The notes below the pieces were generated by a model. That model saw nothing but the letters and a program-made list of their open reading frames with translations. It was not told the DNA's origin and did no database searches. A program made the translations under genes and the position numbers. A stretch of 45,378 bases of DNA, from positions 1 to 45,378 of the forward strand of contig NZ_SLVV01000014.1 of assembly GCF_004340465.1 (NCBI RefSeq), given 5' to 3'. Positions 27,037 to 34,586 of this stretch are shown one piece after another. Each line of letters starts with the position of its first letter. Within the stretch, counting starts at the first letter, position 1. Source of the DNA: Mesobacillus foraminis (GTDB lineage: Bacteria > Bacillota > Bacilli > Bacillales > Cytobacillaceae).

Positions 27037-28481
27037 TTATTCCACTTGCACTATTTTTAGTTATTATTTTCTTTATTGGGTTTTGGGCAAATGCACAGGT
27101 CCGGCAATCGGACTCGTTTCTGTCCGACTATTTCCTTGGCGGGCGTGAAATGGGCGGCTTCCTGCTCGCAATGACCATGATGGCGACCTATGGAAGTGCA
27201 TCAAGCTTTATTGGCGGTCCCGGGGTAGCGTATCAAACAGGGCTCGGCTGGGTGCTGCTTGCTATGGCTCAATTGCCTGCCGGGTATTTTGTCCTGATGA
27301 TATTAGGGAAGAAATTTGCAATCATTGCACGTAAATATGAAGCCATTACGTTGATTGATTTTCTCAAAGGCCGTTATCAATCCAATGCGATCGTGCTGCT
27401 TTCTGCGATTGCTATTTTTGTGTTTTTATTCGCTTCGATGACAGCACAATGGGTGGGCGGAGCACGTTTGATTGAATCATTAACAGGGCTTTCTTATCGA
27501 GGGGCACTGCTAATTTTTGCAGTGGCCGTGCTTGTCTATGTCATTATTGGCGGTTTTGCGGCAGTGGCTTTGACCGATGCGCTGCAAGGTACAGTGATGA
27601 TGATCGGGACAGTGATCCTTCTTGTAGCGGTGATCATCGAAGGCGGCGGGGTTTCTGCAATTATGGCTGAACTGGTTGCAGAGAATCCAAATTTGGTTTC
27701 CCCGTATGGAGCGGATGCCAGCCTTTCGCCACTTTATGTATCGAGCTTCTGGATTTTAATAGGAATCGGTGTAATCGGCCTGCCGCAAATTGCCGTGCGT
27801 GCGATGAGCTATAAGGATTCGAAGGGGATGCATCGCGCCATCATCATTGGAACCATCGGGATTGGCACCATTATGTTCGGGATGCATTTAATCGGTGTTT
27901 TTGGACGAGCCGTGATTCCGGGGATTGAAATAGGCGATAAAGTAATGCCAACCCTAACACTTGATATTCTGCCGCCGGTTCTTGCGGGGATTGTTTTGGC
28001 TGCACCAATGGCAGCGATTATGTCAACGGTGAATGCGTTATTAATTTTAGTCAGCTCAACGGTTGTAAAAGATGTGTACTTAAACTTTATTAAGCCAAGT
28101 GCAAAGGATGCAGAAATTAAACGGATGAGCTTCATAGTGACAACTGCGGTTGGAATCGCTGTTGTGCTATTTGCTCTAAATCCTCCGGAACTGTTGATAT
28201 GGTTAAATTTATTTGCGTTTGGCGGGCTTGAATCGGCCTTTTTGTGGAACGTCGTGCTGGGTCTTTACTGGAAAGGCGCGAATAAATACGGAGCGATTGC
28301 TTCCATGGTCGTCGGACTTGTTTCTTATGTTTATATTTATCACTTCCATAATAATGTATTTGGGATGAACAGTGTAACAATCCCGGTACTGGTATCACTG
28401 CTTGTGTTTGTACTTGTAAGTTTAGGGACCAGGCATCTTGCCAGCCCGCAAAATGATTTTAACAAAAAACCATCTATTTGA
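27021..28481 (+). CDS. panF: Sodium/pantothenate symporter
   Basis: The 486-residue SSS-family transporter has about thirteen membrane segments. Family features include SDYFLGGREMGGFLLAMTMMATYGSASSF at 34-62 and the later GLPQIAVRAMSYKDSKGMHRA near 254-274, which fits the PanF/PutP signature. It imports pantothenate with sodium for coenzyme A synthesis. The start ATG lies inside the upstream YhdT-type gene. The TGA stop is inside the 5' arm of the terminator hairpin, so translation to the end could delay folding of the terminator. Confidence 0.92.
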   Translation: MHWQVIIPLALFLVIIFFIGFWANAQVRQSDSFLSDYFLGGREMGGFLLAMTMMATYGSASSFIGGPGVAYQTGLGWVLLAMAQLPAGYFVLMILGKKFAIIARKYEAITLIDFLKGRYQSNAIVLLSAIAIFVFLFASMTAQWVGGARLIESLTGLSYRGALLIFAVAVLVYVIIGGFAAVALTDALQGTVMMIGTVILLVAVIIEGGGVSAIMAELVAENPNLVSPYGADASLSPLYVSSFWILIGIGVIGLPQIAVRAMSYKDSKGMHRAIIIGTIGIGTIMFGMHLIGVFGRAVIPGIEIGDKVMPTLTLDILPPVLAGIVLAAPMAAIMSTVNALLILVSSTVVKDVYLNFIKPSAKDAEIKRMSFIVTTAVGIAVVLFALNPPELLIWLNLFAFGGLESAFLWNVVLGLYWKGANKYGAIASMVVGLVSYVYIYHFHNNVFGMNSVTIPVLVSLLVFVLVSLGTRHLASPQNDFNKKPSI

Positions 28482-28507
28482 TTTTTCGAATAGGTGGTTT
28501 TTTTGGT
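28463..28507 (+). terminator. Terminator overlapping the panF stop codon
   Basis: AAAAAACCATCTATT pairs with AATAGGTGGTTTTTT (one G-T pair) around a 10-nt loop, followed by more T. The panF TGA at 28479-28481 is in the loop side of the 5' arm. Confidence 0.9.
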
Positions 28508-28787
28508 GAAGTGTAAAATCGAATGAAATTAAACGAACACCTGTTTATTCTGTTGAAGATTTGATGAAAGGGAAGGTAAATTTAATCTTCAGTAGTTTGA
28601 ATTTTTCCCGAAAATCAAACCTAACTCAGGTAAAAAAATGATAAATTTTTGATGAAAATGCCAAACCCTTAATAAACAAACCATCTAAATAATCGCTCGT
28701 GAAACAAGGAAAATAACCTCATGTTAAAGAACAAACGGTGCAGCAATCAAAAGGGAGTACATTCTAGGGAAGATTGGAAGGTTGAAT
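28508..28787. other. Intergenic region with a coding-like fragment
   Basis: A start-less plus-strand frame of about 40 codons near 28512-28640 reads KRTPVYSVEDLMKGKVNLIF and ends at TGA. It may be another gene remnant. Otherwise AT-rich, without a terminator. Confidence 0.35.
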
Positions 28788-29084
28788 ATGGGTCCATTGT
28801 ATTTGTCATTAAATGAGGCAGGCTTGATGGTTAAGGGGCATACAGGACTGGAGGAGGCCGATTTCATACTTCTAGAAACCTACGAGAATGGAAGAACACA
28901 TTCAGTCGATGTGAAAACATTTGAAACTCTCTTCGGGGGGGCAGAGAGGAATCCGACCTATGAAAGCTTGTCGGGAACTCATACATTTAAATTAGGAGAT
29001 ACGAAATATACGATGACTGCTGATGAAATGGGTTATCAAAAGTATTTCGACCAATGGAAGGAGCAAGGACTGTTTAAGTTTTAA
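28788..29084 (+). CDS. Hypothetical 98-residue protein
   Basis: The soluble protein has alternating strands and charged turns (ADFILLETYENGRTHSVDVKTF, HTFKLGDTKYTMTADEMGY) and ends in QGLFKF. No family was recognised. GGAAGG lies 7 nt before the ATG at 28788; an in-frame TTG 6 bp upstream overlaps that site. It is followed by the 52-bp repeat array. Confidence 0.6.
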   Translation: MGPLYLSLNEAGLMVKGHTGLEEADFILLETYENGRTHSVDVKTFETLFGGAERNPTYESLSGTHTFKLGDTKYTMTADEMGYQKYFDQWKEQGLFKF

Positions 29085-29135
29085 TCAACTTCCTGGTGCA
29101 TTTGGGATTTAAAATTATGATTTGCCTCTGCGGTG

Positions 29136-29291
29136 CATTTTCCTGCTTCATTGCCGTGGCTTTGGTTTTCATCGACCTAATGAAGGCCATTTTCCTGCTT
29201 CGTTGCCGTGATTTTGGTCTTCATCGACCTTATGAAGGCCATTTTCCTGCTTCGTTTCCGTGGTTTTGGTCTTCATCGACCTTATGAGTAC
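29136..29291. repeat. Three tandem copies of a 52-bp repeat with an internal palindrome
   Basis: Copies run 29136-29187, 29188-29239 and 29240-29291 with few differences. Each contains CTTCATCGACCTTATGAAG or a variant, in which GGTCTTCAT and ATGAAGGCC can form a 9-bp stem with one G-U pair. The same 52-bp period and core occur at 45202-45378. The array is non-coding in all frames that I checked for known proteins, and lies between two genes of the same strand. Confidence 0.85.
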
Positions 29292-29720
29292 CTTTATTTT
29301 TAGGACCAATTCGGTCAATATGAATTAAGGGAAAAGAAATGGAAGGTAGAATTGGTGAGTGGACTATTGCTTCCAAGCGATGTGTGACTACGTTTGTAAA
29401 ATACTATTCAAAATCCATACAGGCTTTTTTTACTGATAGAGTTTGAACTTGATCACGCATATTAAGTTGCCTAAAGAGGGAAGCGGTAAGGCTGCCGAAG
29501 ACATACTTATTATGAGGGAAATTTCTGGTGAGATAATGGATAAGTCAGTAAAAAGGTAAGCCTAATTTATAATCCTTTAATTAATCTCGTATATCCAATT
29601 TCTACATGTAAGCGGGAAGTCTTCAAATATTTGCGAACACCGCTTCTTTTGTTCGCTCCGCTCTAGTAAAATGAATAAAACTGGACTGTAATTTGTTAAT
29701 AAGGGCAGGGGGCGGGGCAG
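29292..29720. other. Intergenic region upstream of the two-TM protein
   Basis: No gene was recognised. The end holds a G-rich stretch (about 29701-29718) that provides the ribosome binding site for the TTG start at 29721. A promoter could not be placed. Confidence 0.4.
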
Positions 29721-30728
29721 TTGGTTTTTCGAGAAAACCCGAATAATGCTAGTACTCAAAGAGATAAAGCGAAAAGGATTTTATTGCTTGTGGTGACTGC
29801 CGTGTTTGTCATTAATACTGTCAGTTTAGGGTGGGGATTACTTACTGTTAAGGAACCAAAAGAAATTCTTGACAAGAACAAACAAATAGAAACCATTACC
29901 AAAACAGTAGAAAAAACGGTAGATAATAAAAGAGAGATTACAACAGAAAAAAGCACTAAAGAAAGCGAAGGTAATCCGAAAAATCTGGTTGAAGTATTAG
30001 GTGGGTTGTTGGAGAACCCAGGGAAAGTCGGAGTTTGGTCCTTTCATTTACTTGTATACTTTATCACCTTCGTTTTGTATCTTTTCGTTTTAATCACAAT
30101 AAAGGGTGTTAGCGATTTTAACTTTTTAGGTTTTGGGATGAAATCGGAACAAACGTCGATCACTGAAAATCAAATGATTGTCAATCAAAGAACGAAACTT
30201 GATATTTTAAAGCACTGGATCACACTGGGTAACCAAAAAAGGTATTCTGGCAGTGTGGAAGACAAGACCCTCTTAGGTTATTTAACTGTAATGTTTGAAC
30301 AAATGCAGGCAACCTATCACGAACAGTTCGGATCGTTTTTTGATGTTGAAATTCTCACCAGGGAACAAATAAAAAAATCGAACTATCCCCGCATCATTAA
30401 AAGATCTCTTGAGGCGATCAATGATGTCGGCTGCGGAATCTTTATAGGGAAAGAAGAGAATTTGCCTTTTCATAAAAATTACTTAATCTATAAAGTGGAA
30501 GGGCTCGATGAGGATGGTACAATAGAATATATCATTGTGCTGCAGAGTTATGAGTATGGATTTGATGAAAATGACAAGATTGTGATTGCAGCATTAAGTT
30601 CGATTGCTGCAACTGTTCATAAATTGTTTGTACAATCTTCAGCGATGTTAGAATTTAATGAGATGCTCGTCGAACGAGAAAATGAGATAAGGGTTTTAAA
30701 AGAAACGTCTGCTGGAAAGAAACAGTAG
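29721..30728 (+). CDS. Two-TM membrane protein with large cytoplasmic domain, unknown
   Basis: The 335-residue protein has TM1 at about 19-42, an external charged coiled-coil-like linker (43-100, rich in Lys, Glu and Thr), TM2 at about 105-127 and a soluble C-terminal part. The latter, from about 185 to 305, alternates strands and helices (CGIFIGKEENLPFHKN, EYIIVLQSYEYGFDEND, ALSSIAATVHKLF) in a way that resembles a GAF sensor domain, followed by a terminal helix. No kinase, GGDEF or HTH domain is attached. The start is a TTG preceded by a G-rich site. A small protein gene follows 47 nt later, probably in the same operon. Function unknown; sensing is an inference. Confidence 0.7.
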   Translation: MVFRENPNNASTQRDKAKRILLLVVTAVFVINTVSLGWGLLTVKEPKEILDKNKQIETITKTVEKTVDNKREITTEKSTKESEGNPKNLVEVLGGLLENPGKVGVWSFHLLVYFITFVLYLFVLITIKGVSDFNFLGFGMKSEQTSITENQMIVNQRTKLDILKHWITLGNQKRYSGSVEDKTLLGYLTVMFEQMQATYHEQFGSFFDVEILTREQIKKSNYPRIIKRSLEAINDVGCGIFIGKEENLPFHKNYLIYKVEGLDEDGTIEYIIVLQSYEYGFDENDKIVIAALSSIAATVHKLFVQSSAMLEFNEMLVERENEIRVLKETSAGKKQ

Positions 30729-30775
30729 TAAAAATAATAGAAGAGGGAAGAGATTACTATAAGGAGGGATTCCAG

Positions 30776-30958
30776 ATGGACAAAATTGGAGGAGACAAAG
30801 AGCGCGTGGTAGGAGGAGCGAATGTAAAATCACTTCTCAAAGATGCTGAAGAATTCGTCAAAACTAGCCCAGTACCATCAGAGGCCATTAGATATAGAAG
30901 AGGAAAAATCCCAGTTAGCAGGCCAAAGAACAATAACAGATTTACTATTTTTAGATAA
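30776..30958 (+). CDS. Small basic protein, 60 residues, LLKDAEEFV type
   Basis: A strong AAGGAGGG lies 10 nt before the ATG. The sequence has a glycine-rich start, a central amphipathic helix VKSLLKDAEEFVKTSPVP and a very basic tail (RYRRGKIPVSRPKNNNRFTIFR). The helix is closely matched by a second small gene on the other strand at 31196-31336. It is the last gene of the unit with the two-TM protein; a terminator follows 33 bp later. No known family was recognised. Confidence 0.7.
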   Translation: MDKIGGDKERVVGGANVKSLLKDAEEFVKTSPVPSEAIRYRRGKIPVSRPKNNNRFTIFR

Positions 30959-30991
30959 AATAAACACCGCCATGCAGTTTGTTGCCTAAAG

Positions 30992-31026
30992 GGGTTCGGG
31001 ATGCCCATGCCGAACCCTATTTATTG
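30992..31026 (+). terminator. Terminator of the two-TM/small-protein unit
   Basis: GGGTTCGG pairs with CCGAACCC around GATGCCCATG, with an inner ATG/CAT pair possible, followed by TATTTATTG. T-run imperfect. Confidence 0.65.
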
Positions 31027-31121
31027 TTATGATTACTCTTCTCTAGATGCTGTACAGATCACCCCCGGTTTGCAAAAGTGAAGCTCCGGTCAGAAAAACG
31101 GTCTCCACAAACGATCTTAAT

Positions 31122-31169
31122 AAAAAAGACTGGAGGGCATCCCGATTTCGTCAAGATTTTCTCCAGTTT
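31122..31169 (-). terminator. Terminator of the 46-residue protein gene
   Basis: On the minus strand AACTGGAG pairs with CTCCAGT across about 25 nt, followed by CTTTTTTA. It lies just after the stop codon of the small gene at 31196. Confidence 0.65.
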
Positions 31170-31195
31170 GGACTGTTCCATTAACGGCTGTTCTT

Positions 31196-31336
31196 TTAGA
31201 CGTCTTTATTCTTCGTATTGGATTTCTTTAAGCCGGGATATTTAATAAGTTCAGGCTTGGCGTCAACAAACTCTTTTGCATCTTTAAGTAAATGCTTCAT
31301 TATTTTATCTTTATTGTTGTGTTTTTTACTGCCCAT
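31196..31336 (-). CDS. Small protein, 46 residues, relative of the 60-residue protein
   Basis: The frame reads MGSKKHNNKDKIMKHLLKD then AKEFVDAKPELIKYPGLKK and ends at TAA. GAGAGGAAG lies 8 nt before the ATG. MKHLLKDAKEFVDAKP aligns with VKSLLKDAEEFVKTSP of the gene at 30776, followed in both by a basic tail with a tyrosine and Pro/Gly residues. With its own ribosome binding site and terminator it looks like a complete gene. Function unknown. Confidence 0.65.
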   Translation of the reverse strand: MGSKKHNNKDKIMKHLLKDAKEFVDAKPELIKYPGLKKSNTKNKDV

Positions 31337-31897
31337 TTTAATTTCTTCCTCTCGTGCTCTCCCTTTTATATATTAGTATTCATTATTTACAAAATAAGTA
31401 CTACCTATAATCAGGTTTTGACGGTGTACAATTTAATAGTGTTCCTTTTAGATGGCCGTAGACTCAAGGTTTCAAGCGAGGAAATATTGCTTGTACACAT
31501 GGTTACACGCCTAAGATCTAGTCGAGTCTCCATGGGAATGAGTGCATGCCCCACTTGTCAATGATGTATATGAATTGCCAATGGCGTTGGGAGTGGATCG
31601 AGATTTGCGATTAACAGAGGAATGGCTATGCATGTGAAACTGTTTGTTTCCTTCACTATAGAAAATATCCGTGATTTGATTAAGTAAAATCCCTCCCATT
31701 TAAAAGGGAATAAAAAGAGCTATTTTCCTTTAGAAGCTAAGGTGTCAGCCAGCAAAGCTTGTACAGTAAGGCTGAAGGGAAATGTGCCTATTTTAACCGT
31801 AATATAATTTGGCAGGTAAGCTGGATTTACAGGAGGGCATGAACCGTATATAGTAAGGAAGGATCTTATAATCTAGTATAAAAGCAGGAGAAACAGT
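31337..31897. other. 560-bp region without a supported gene
   Basis: Two overlapping frames (31292-31564 plus, 31511-31699 minus) are open but lack ribosome binding sites and family features, and I treat them as chance. The upstream region of the YqkD-like hydrolase is at the end, where GGAG precedes the ATG at 31898. Confidence 0.4.
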
Positions 31898-32863
31898 ATG
31901 AAAAAGTTTGGAATCATTATTGGATCGCTCGTGATCCTTCTCGCCATGGCGTACGTGCTGGTGGGCAACTACTTTTATAATTTTGCTCTAAATGCAGATC
32001 GAGAGAAAGAGTTTTTGGAAGATAATCCTCATTTGGAGGAGAGCGAGGCGGTTCTTGCGTCTGTTGCAAAGGAAGGGGAACAAAAGGATGCAGCTTTTAA
32101 AAAAGAGCATCAGCCTTCCCAAATCTCCGTCGTTTCGAACGATGAGCATCAATACAAATTAAATGCGAATGTCTATGAAAACGACTCCTCTGAACATAAA
32201 TGGGCAATCGTGGTCCATGGCTACAGCGGCAACGCTTCCTCGATGACAAGATATGTCCGGAATTTCTATGAAAAAGGCTATCATGTTCTGGCTCCTGACC
32301 TGCGCGGACACGGCGATAGCGAAGGGGACTATATCGGAATGGGCTGGCATGACCGGAAAGATATGCTCTTATGGATCGATGAGATCATCGAAAAGGATCC
32401 AAAAGCAGAAATTGCGTTATTCGGTGTCTCTATGGGCGGGGCAACAGTGATGATGACAGCTGGGGAGGAGAACTTGCCATCAAACGTCAAGGTGATTGTG
32501 GAAGATTGCGGCTATGCTGCCGTCAGTGATGTGTTCATCTATCAATTGGATGATCTCTTCGGACTGCCGGAATTCCCTGTGATGCAGGCGGCCAATACCA
32601 TTACCAGCCTTCGTGCAGGGTATGACCTGTACGAAGCCAGCGCGGTGGAACAGGTAGCCAAAAGCAGAGCGCCAATCATGTTCATCCATGGGGACGCAGA
32701 CACATTCGTCCCATTTGAAATGCTGGACAAAGTCTATAAGGCAGCAAACGTAGAGAAGGAAAAACTCATCATTCCAAAAGCGGGTCACGGGGAAGCCGAA
32801 AAAGTGGCTCCGGACACTTATTGGAATGGTGTATGGAGTTTCGTCGGGAAGTATTTGGATTGA
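31898..32863 (+). CDS. Alpha/beta hydrolase, YqkD-like, membrane-anchored
   Basis: The 321-residue protein has an N-terminal hydrophobic anchor (about 4-28) and an alpha/beta hydrolase domain: oxyanion region HGYSGN at 107-112, DLRGHGDSEG at 134-143, nucleophile Ser178 in GVSMGG, Asp269 in HGDADTFVP and His298 in AGHGEA. The layout equals that of B. subtilis YqkD, whose substrate is not known. The active site faces outside if the anchor has the usual orientation. AGGAG precedes the ATG by about 9 nt, and a terminator follows. Confidence 0.88.
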   Translation: MKKFGIIIGSLVILLAMAYVLVGNYFYNFALNADREKEFLEDNPHLEESEAVLASVAKEGEQKDAAFKKEHQPSQISVVSNDEHQYKLNANVYENDSSEHKWAIVVHGYSGNASSMTRYVRNFYEKGYHVLAPDLRGHGDSEGDYIGMGWHDRKDMLLWIDEIIEKDPKAEIALFGVSMGGATVMMTAGEENLPSNVKVIVEDCGYAAVSDVFIYQLDDLFGLPEFPVMQAANTITSLRAGYDLYEASAVEQVAKSRAPIMFIHGDADTFVPFEMLDKVYKAANVEKEKLIIPKAGHGEAEKVAPDTYWNGVWSFVGKYLD

Positions 32864-32873
32864 TATCTGGAAA

Positions 32874-32915
32874 GGAATGATGGTCGGTTTTATGATCGAA
32901 GTCATTCCTTTTTTA
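32874..32915 (+). terminator. Terminator of the YqkD-like gene
   Basis: GGAATGA pairs with TCATTCC across a 21-nt loop that can extend pairing through CGGTTTTATGATCG, followed by TTTTTTA. Confidence 0.8.
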
Positions 32916-33075
32916 GATTCTTGCACATTTACTGGACCCAAGGCATGACAAGAGAGAAGATTTACATAATAATATTATGTAAACAAAGTGTAAAAATAAA
33001 AAAAAAGGAACAAAAAAACGCCACTCACTTTTCGTCTTATTGCGAAATTAGTCCATTAAGGCTCTGGAGGACCCT

Positions 33076-33306
33076 TTTTGTTTTGATTCACTAAAGATGA
33101 TTCGTGTTCAATTCAAGACAGATGAGCAGAACATACGATCACAAAAAGCCATCGAACGAATTGGCGGAGTAAAAGAAGGGATTCTAAGAAACCATATGAT
33201 CCGAGAAGATGGAACGTATCGTCATTCCGTTTTCTACAGCATAATCGACAGTGAGTGGGTGTCAGTAAAAAGTCGCCTGGAAAACACAATCTACATATCG
33301 AAGTAA
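33076..33306 (+). pseudogene. C-terminal fragment of a GNAT acetyltransferase
   Basis: The frame gives MIRVQFKTDEQNIRSQKAIE, RIGGVKEGILRNHMIREDG and YRHSVFYSIIDSEWVSVKSRL, which is the final third of a RimJ/RimL-type acetyltransferase of Bacillus. The acetyl-CoA-binding motif and all upstream sequence are gone. A 69-codon frame is still open but has no ribosome binding site, so it is a truncated remnant. It lies just before the phage-type replication module. Confidence 0.75.
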
Positions 33307-33440
33307 AGGATTCGGCAGACAATCAGCCGGATTTTTTTAATCGCGTCATACGTGTGAGATAAAAAATTTTAAATCACCCTGTCCTTTTCCGGCTTTTCTT
33401 TATATATAAAGGGTGAGAAGACTATGACGAGGTGAAGGAT

Positions 33441-34257
33441 ATGTGTGGCTGGGTGAAATTGTATCGGGATGTATTGGAGACGGAGCTTTGGAGGGAAGTG
33501 GTTCTTTTTCGGCTGTTCTTGCTGCTATTGATGCAGGCTTCGCGGGAAGATGGCCGAAGTGTGAATGGCATACAGCTGAAACGAGGGCAGTACATCAGGG
33601 CGTATTCTAAACTTGCGGAGGACCTTGGCTACCGGGAAGGCAGAGGAGAAAAGCAATACAGCAAAAGCGCTGGTAAAAAAAGGCCTGATTGCGACGGAAG
33701 AAACGAGCGTCGGAACGCTTTTTACGCTTACAAAATATGAAGAAGGACAAACCGGCGGCTTCAATGATTTTTTTTACCCTTCTGTTCGCGGAACGGTGGC
33801 AGAACGAAGAGAAAACGAGGGTGAAACGAATCCGGTACAAAATCAAGAAAGAGAGAAGAAGGCAGAGATGGAAAAGAAGGAAAAGAAGGATGATTCCATC
33901 CAGGCCCTTCCAAAAGGCCAAAAGGAGGATGCGAAAAAGGATGGCAGGATTTTCACATTAACTCAAAAGTTCGTCGACCTGCGCAGCCGGGGTCCGGCAC
34001 TATCGGCCAAGGATCAAAATGCATTGGAAAGAGTGGCCGCACTCGAGATTCCTTTAGACCAGCTCCTGGCGTGGATGGAGGAAATCCAGAACCATTACGG
34101 TGTGCAGCCGATCCTCAGTATGAAATACTATCATGCTGCTATCTTAACGAGAATGAAGGACGCTCGCACGGACGCTGGCAGGAAAGCAGAATCCTTAAAG
34201 GAGCGGATGGCCCGGCTTGAAAAGCAAGGTAACCTGATGCAGGGAGGGAAGGTTTAG
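33441..34257 (+). pseudogene. DnaD-like phage replication initiator with a frame break
   Basis: The first frame (from ATG 33441, GAGGTGAAGG upstream) reads GWVKLYRDVLETELWRE, LKRGQYIRAYSKLAEDLGYR and EGRGEKQYSKS, the winged-helix N terminus of phage DnaD-type proteins. The family then continues in another frame: AKALVKKGLIATEETSVGTLFTLTKYE, a charged linker and a C-terminal DnaB_2-like helical domain (LTQKFVDLRSRGPALSAKDQ... to 34257). The usual STI-x-x-x-L-x-x-L segment is absent at the junction (33650-33680), so a small out-of-frame deletion between similar AGCAAAAGC sequences is likely. As written, neither half is a full protein. Confidence 0.7.
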
Positions 34258-34586
34258 TGGGCACGGATGAAGTCTGCGAAATAGTGGCCAAGGTACAGGC
34301 AATCTACCCACAGTTCAAAATCAATGACGAAATGCTGGTCATCTGGATGAATATGTTTCGTGATATGGACTTTGACCTGGTAATGCAAAAGCTGCTGGTT
34401 CATATGGCGAAAAGCCCATTTCCCCCGGCGATTGCGGACATTGCGGCCTTTGCCGATAAAGGGAATCACTTTCTTGAGAAAAACATGAGTTGGGAGCTGG
34501 AAGGACGTGAACGGATTGAACGGGACAAGAAATGCGGCCGGAGAAAACCACAGCCGCCATGGCTATCCATACCAGTCACACCATGA
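34257..34586 (+). CDS. Helicase loader-like protein of phage type (G39P-like)
   Basis: The 109-residue helical protein reads VAKVQAIYPQFKINDEMLVIW...LVMQKLLVHMAKSPFPPAIADIAAF, the pattern of the N-terminal domain of phage replicative-helicase loaders/inhibitors (SPP1 gp39-like). It starts at GTG 34257, overlapping the TAG of the upstream gene, with GGGAGGG upstream. Its 3' end overlaps the helicase gene by 80 bp. It should bind the DnaB-type helicase and bring it to the origin-bound initiator. Confidence 0.75.
   Translation: MGTDEVCEIVAKVQAIYPQFKINDEMLVIWMNMFRDMDFDLVMQKLLVHMAKSPFPPAIADIAAFADKGNHFLEKNMSWELEGRERIERDKKCGRRKPQPPWLSIPVTP

Noticed and set aside
29136-29291. CRISPR array
   Set aside because: The whole 52-bp unit is repeated with slight drift; there are no unique spacers, and no cas genes lie in the window.
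31292-31564. 90-residue hydrophobic plus-strand open frame
   Set aside because: Overlaps the better supported 46-residue gene on the opposite strand and has no ribosome binding site.
31511-31699. 62-residue minus-strand frame starting MGGILLNQ
   Set aside because: It looked faintly like small spore germination proteins, but the remainder does not match and support is too weak.
33640-33690. Programmed -1 frameshift in the DnaD-like gene at AAAAAAA
   Set aside because: The second frame needs a +1 change, not -1, and the conserved segment at the junction is missing, which indicates deletion.
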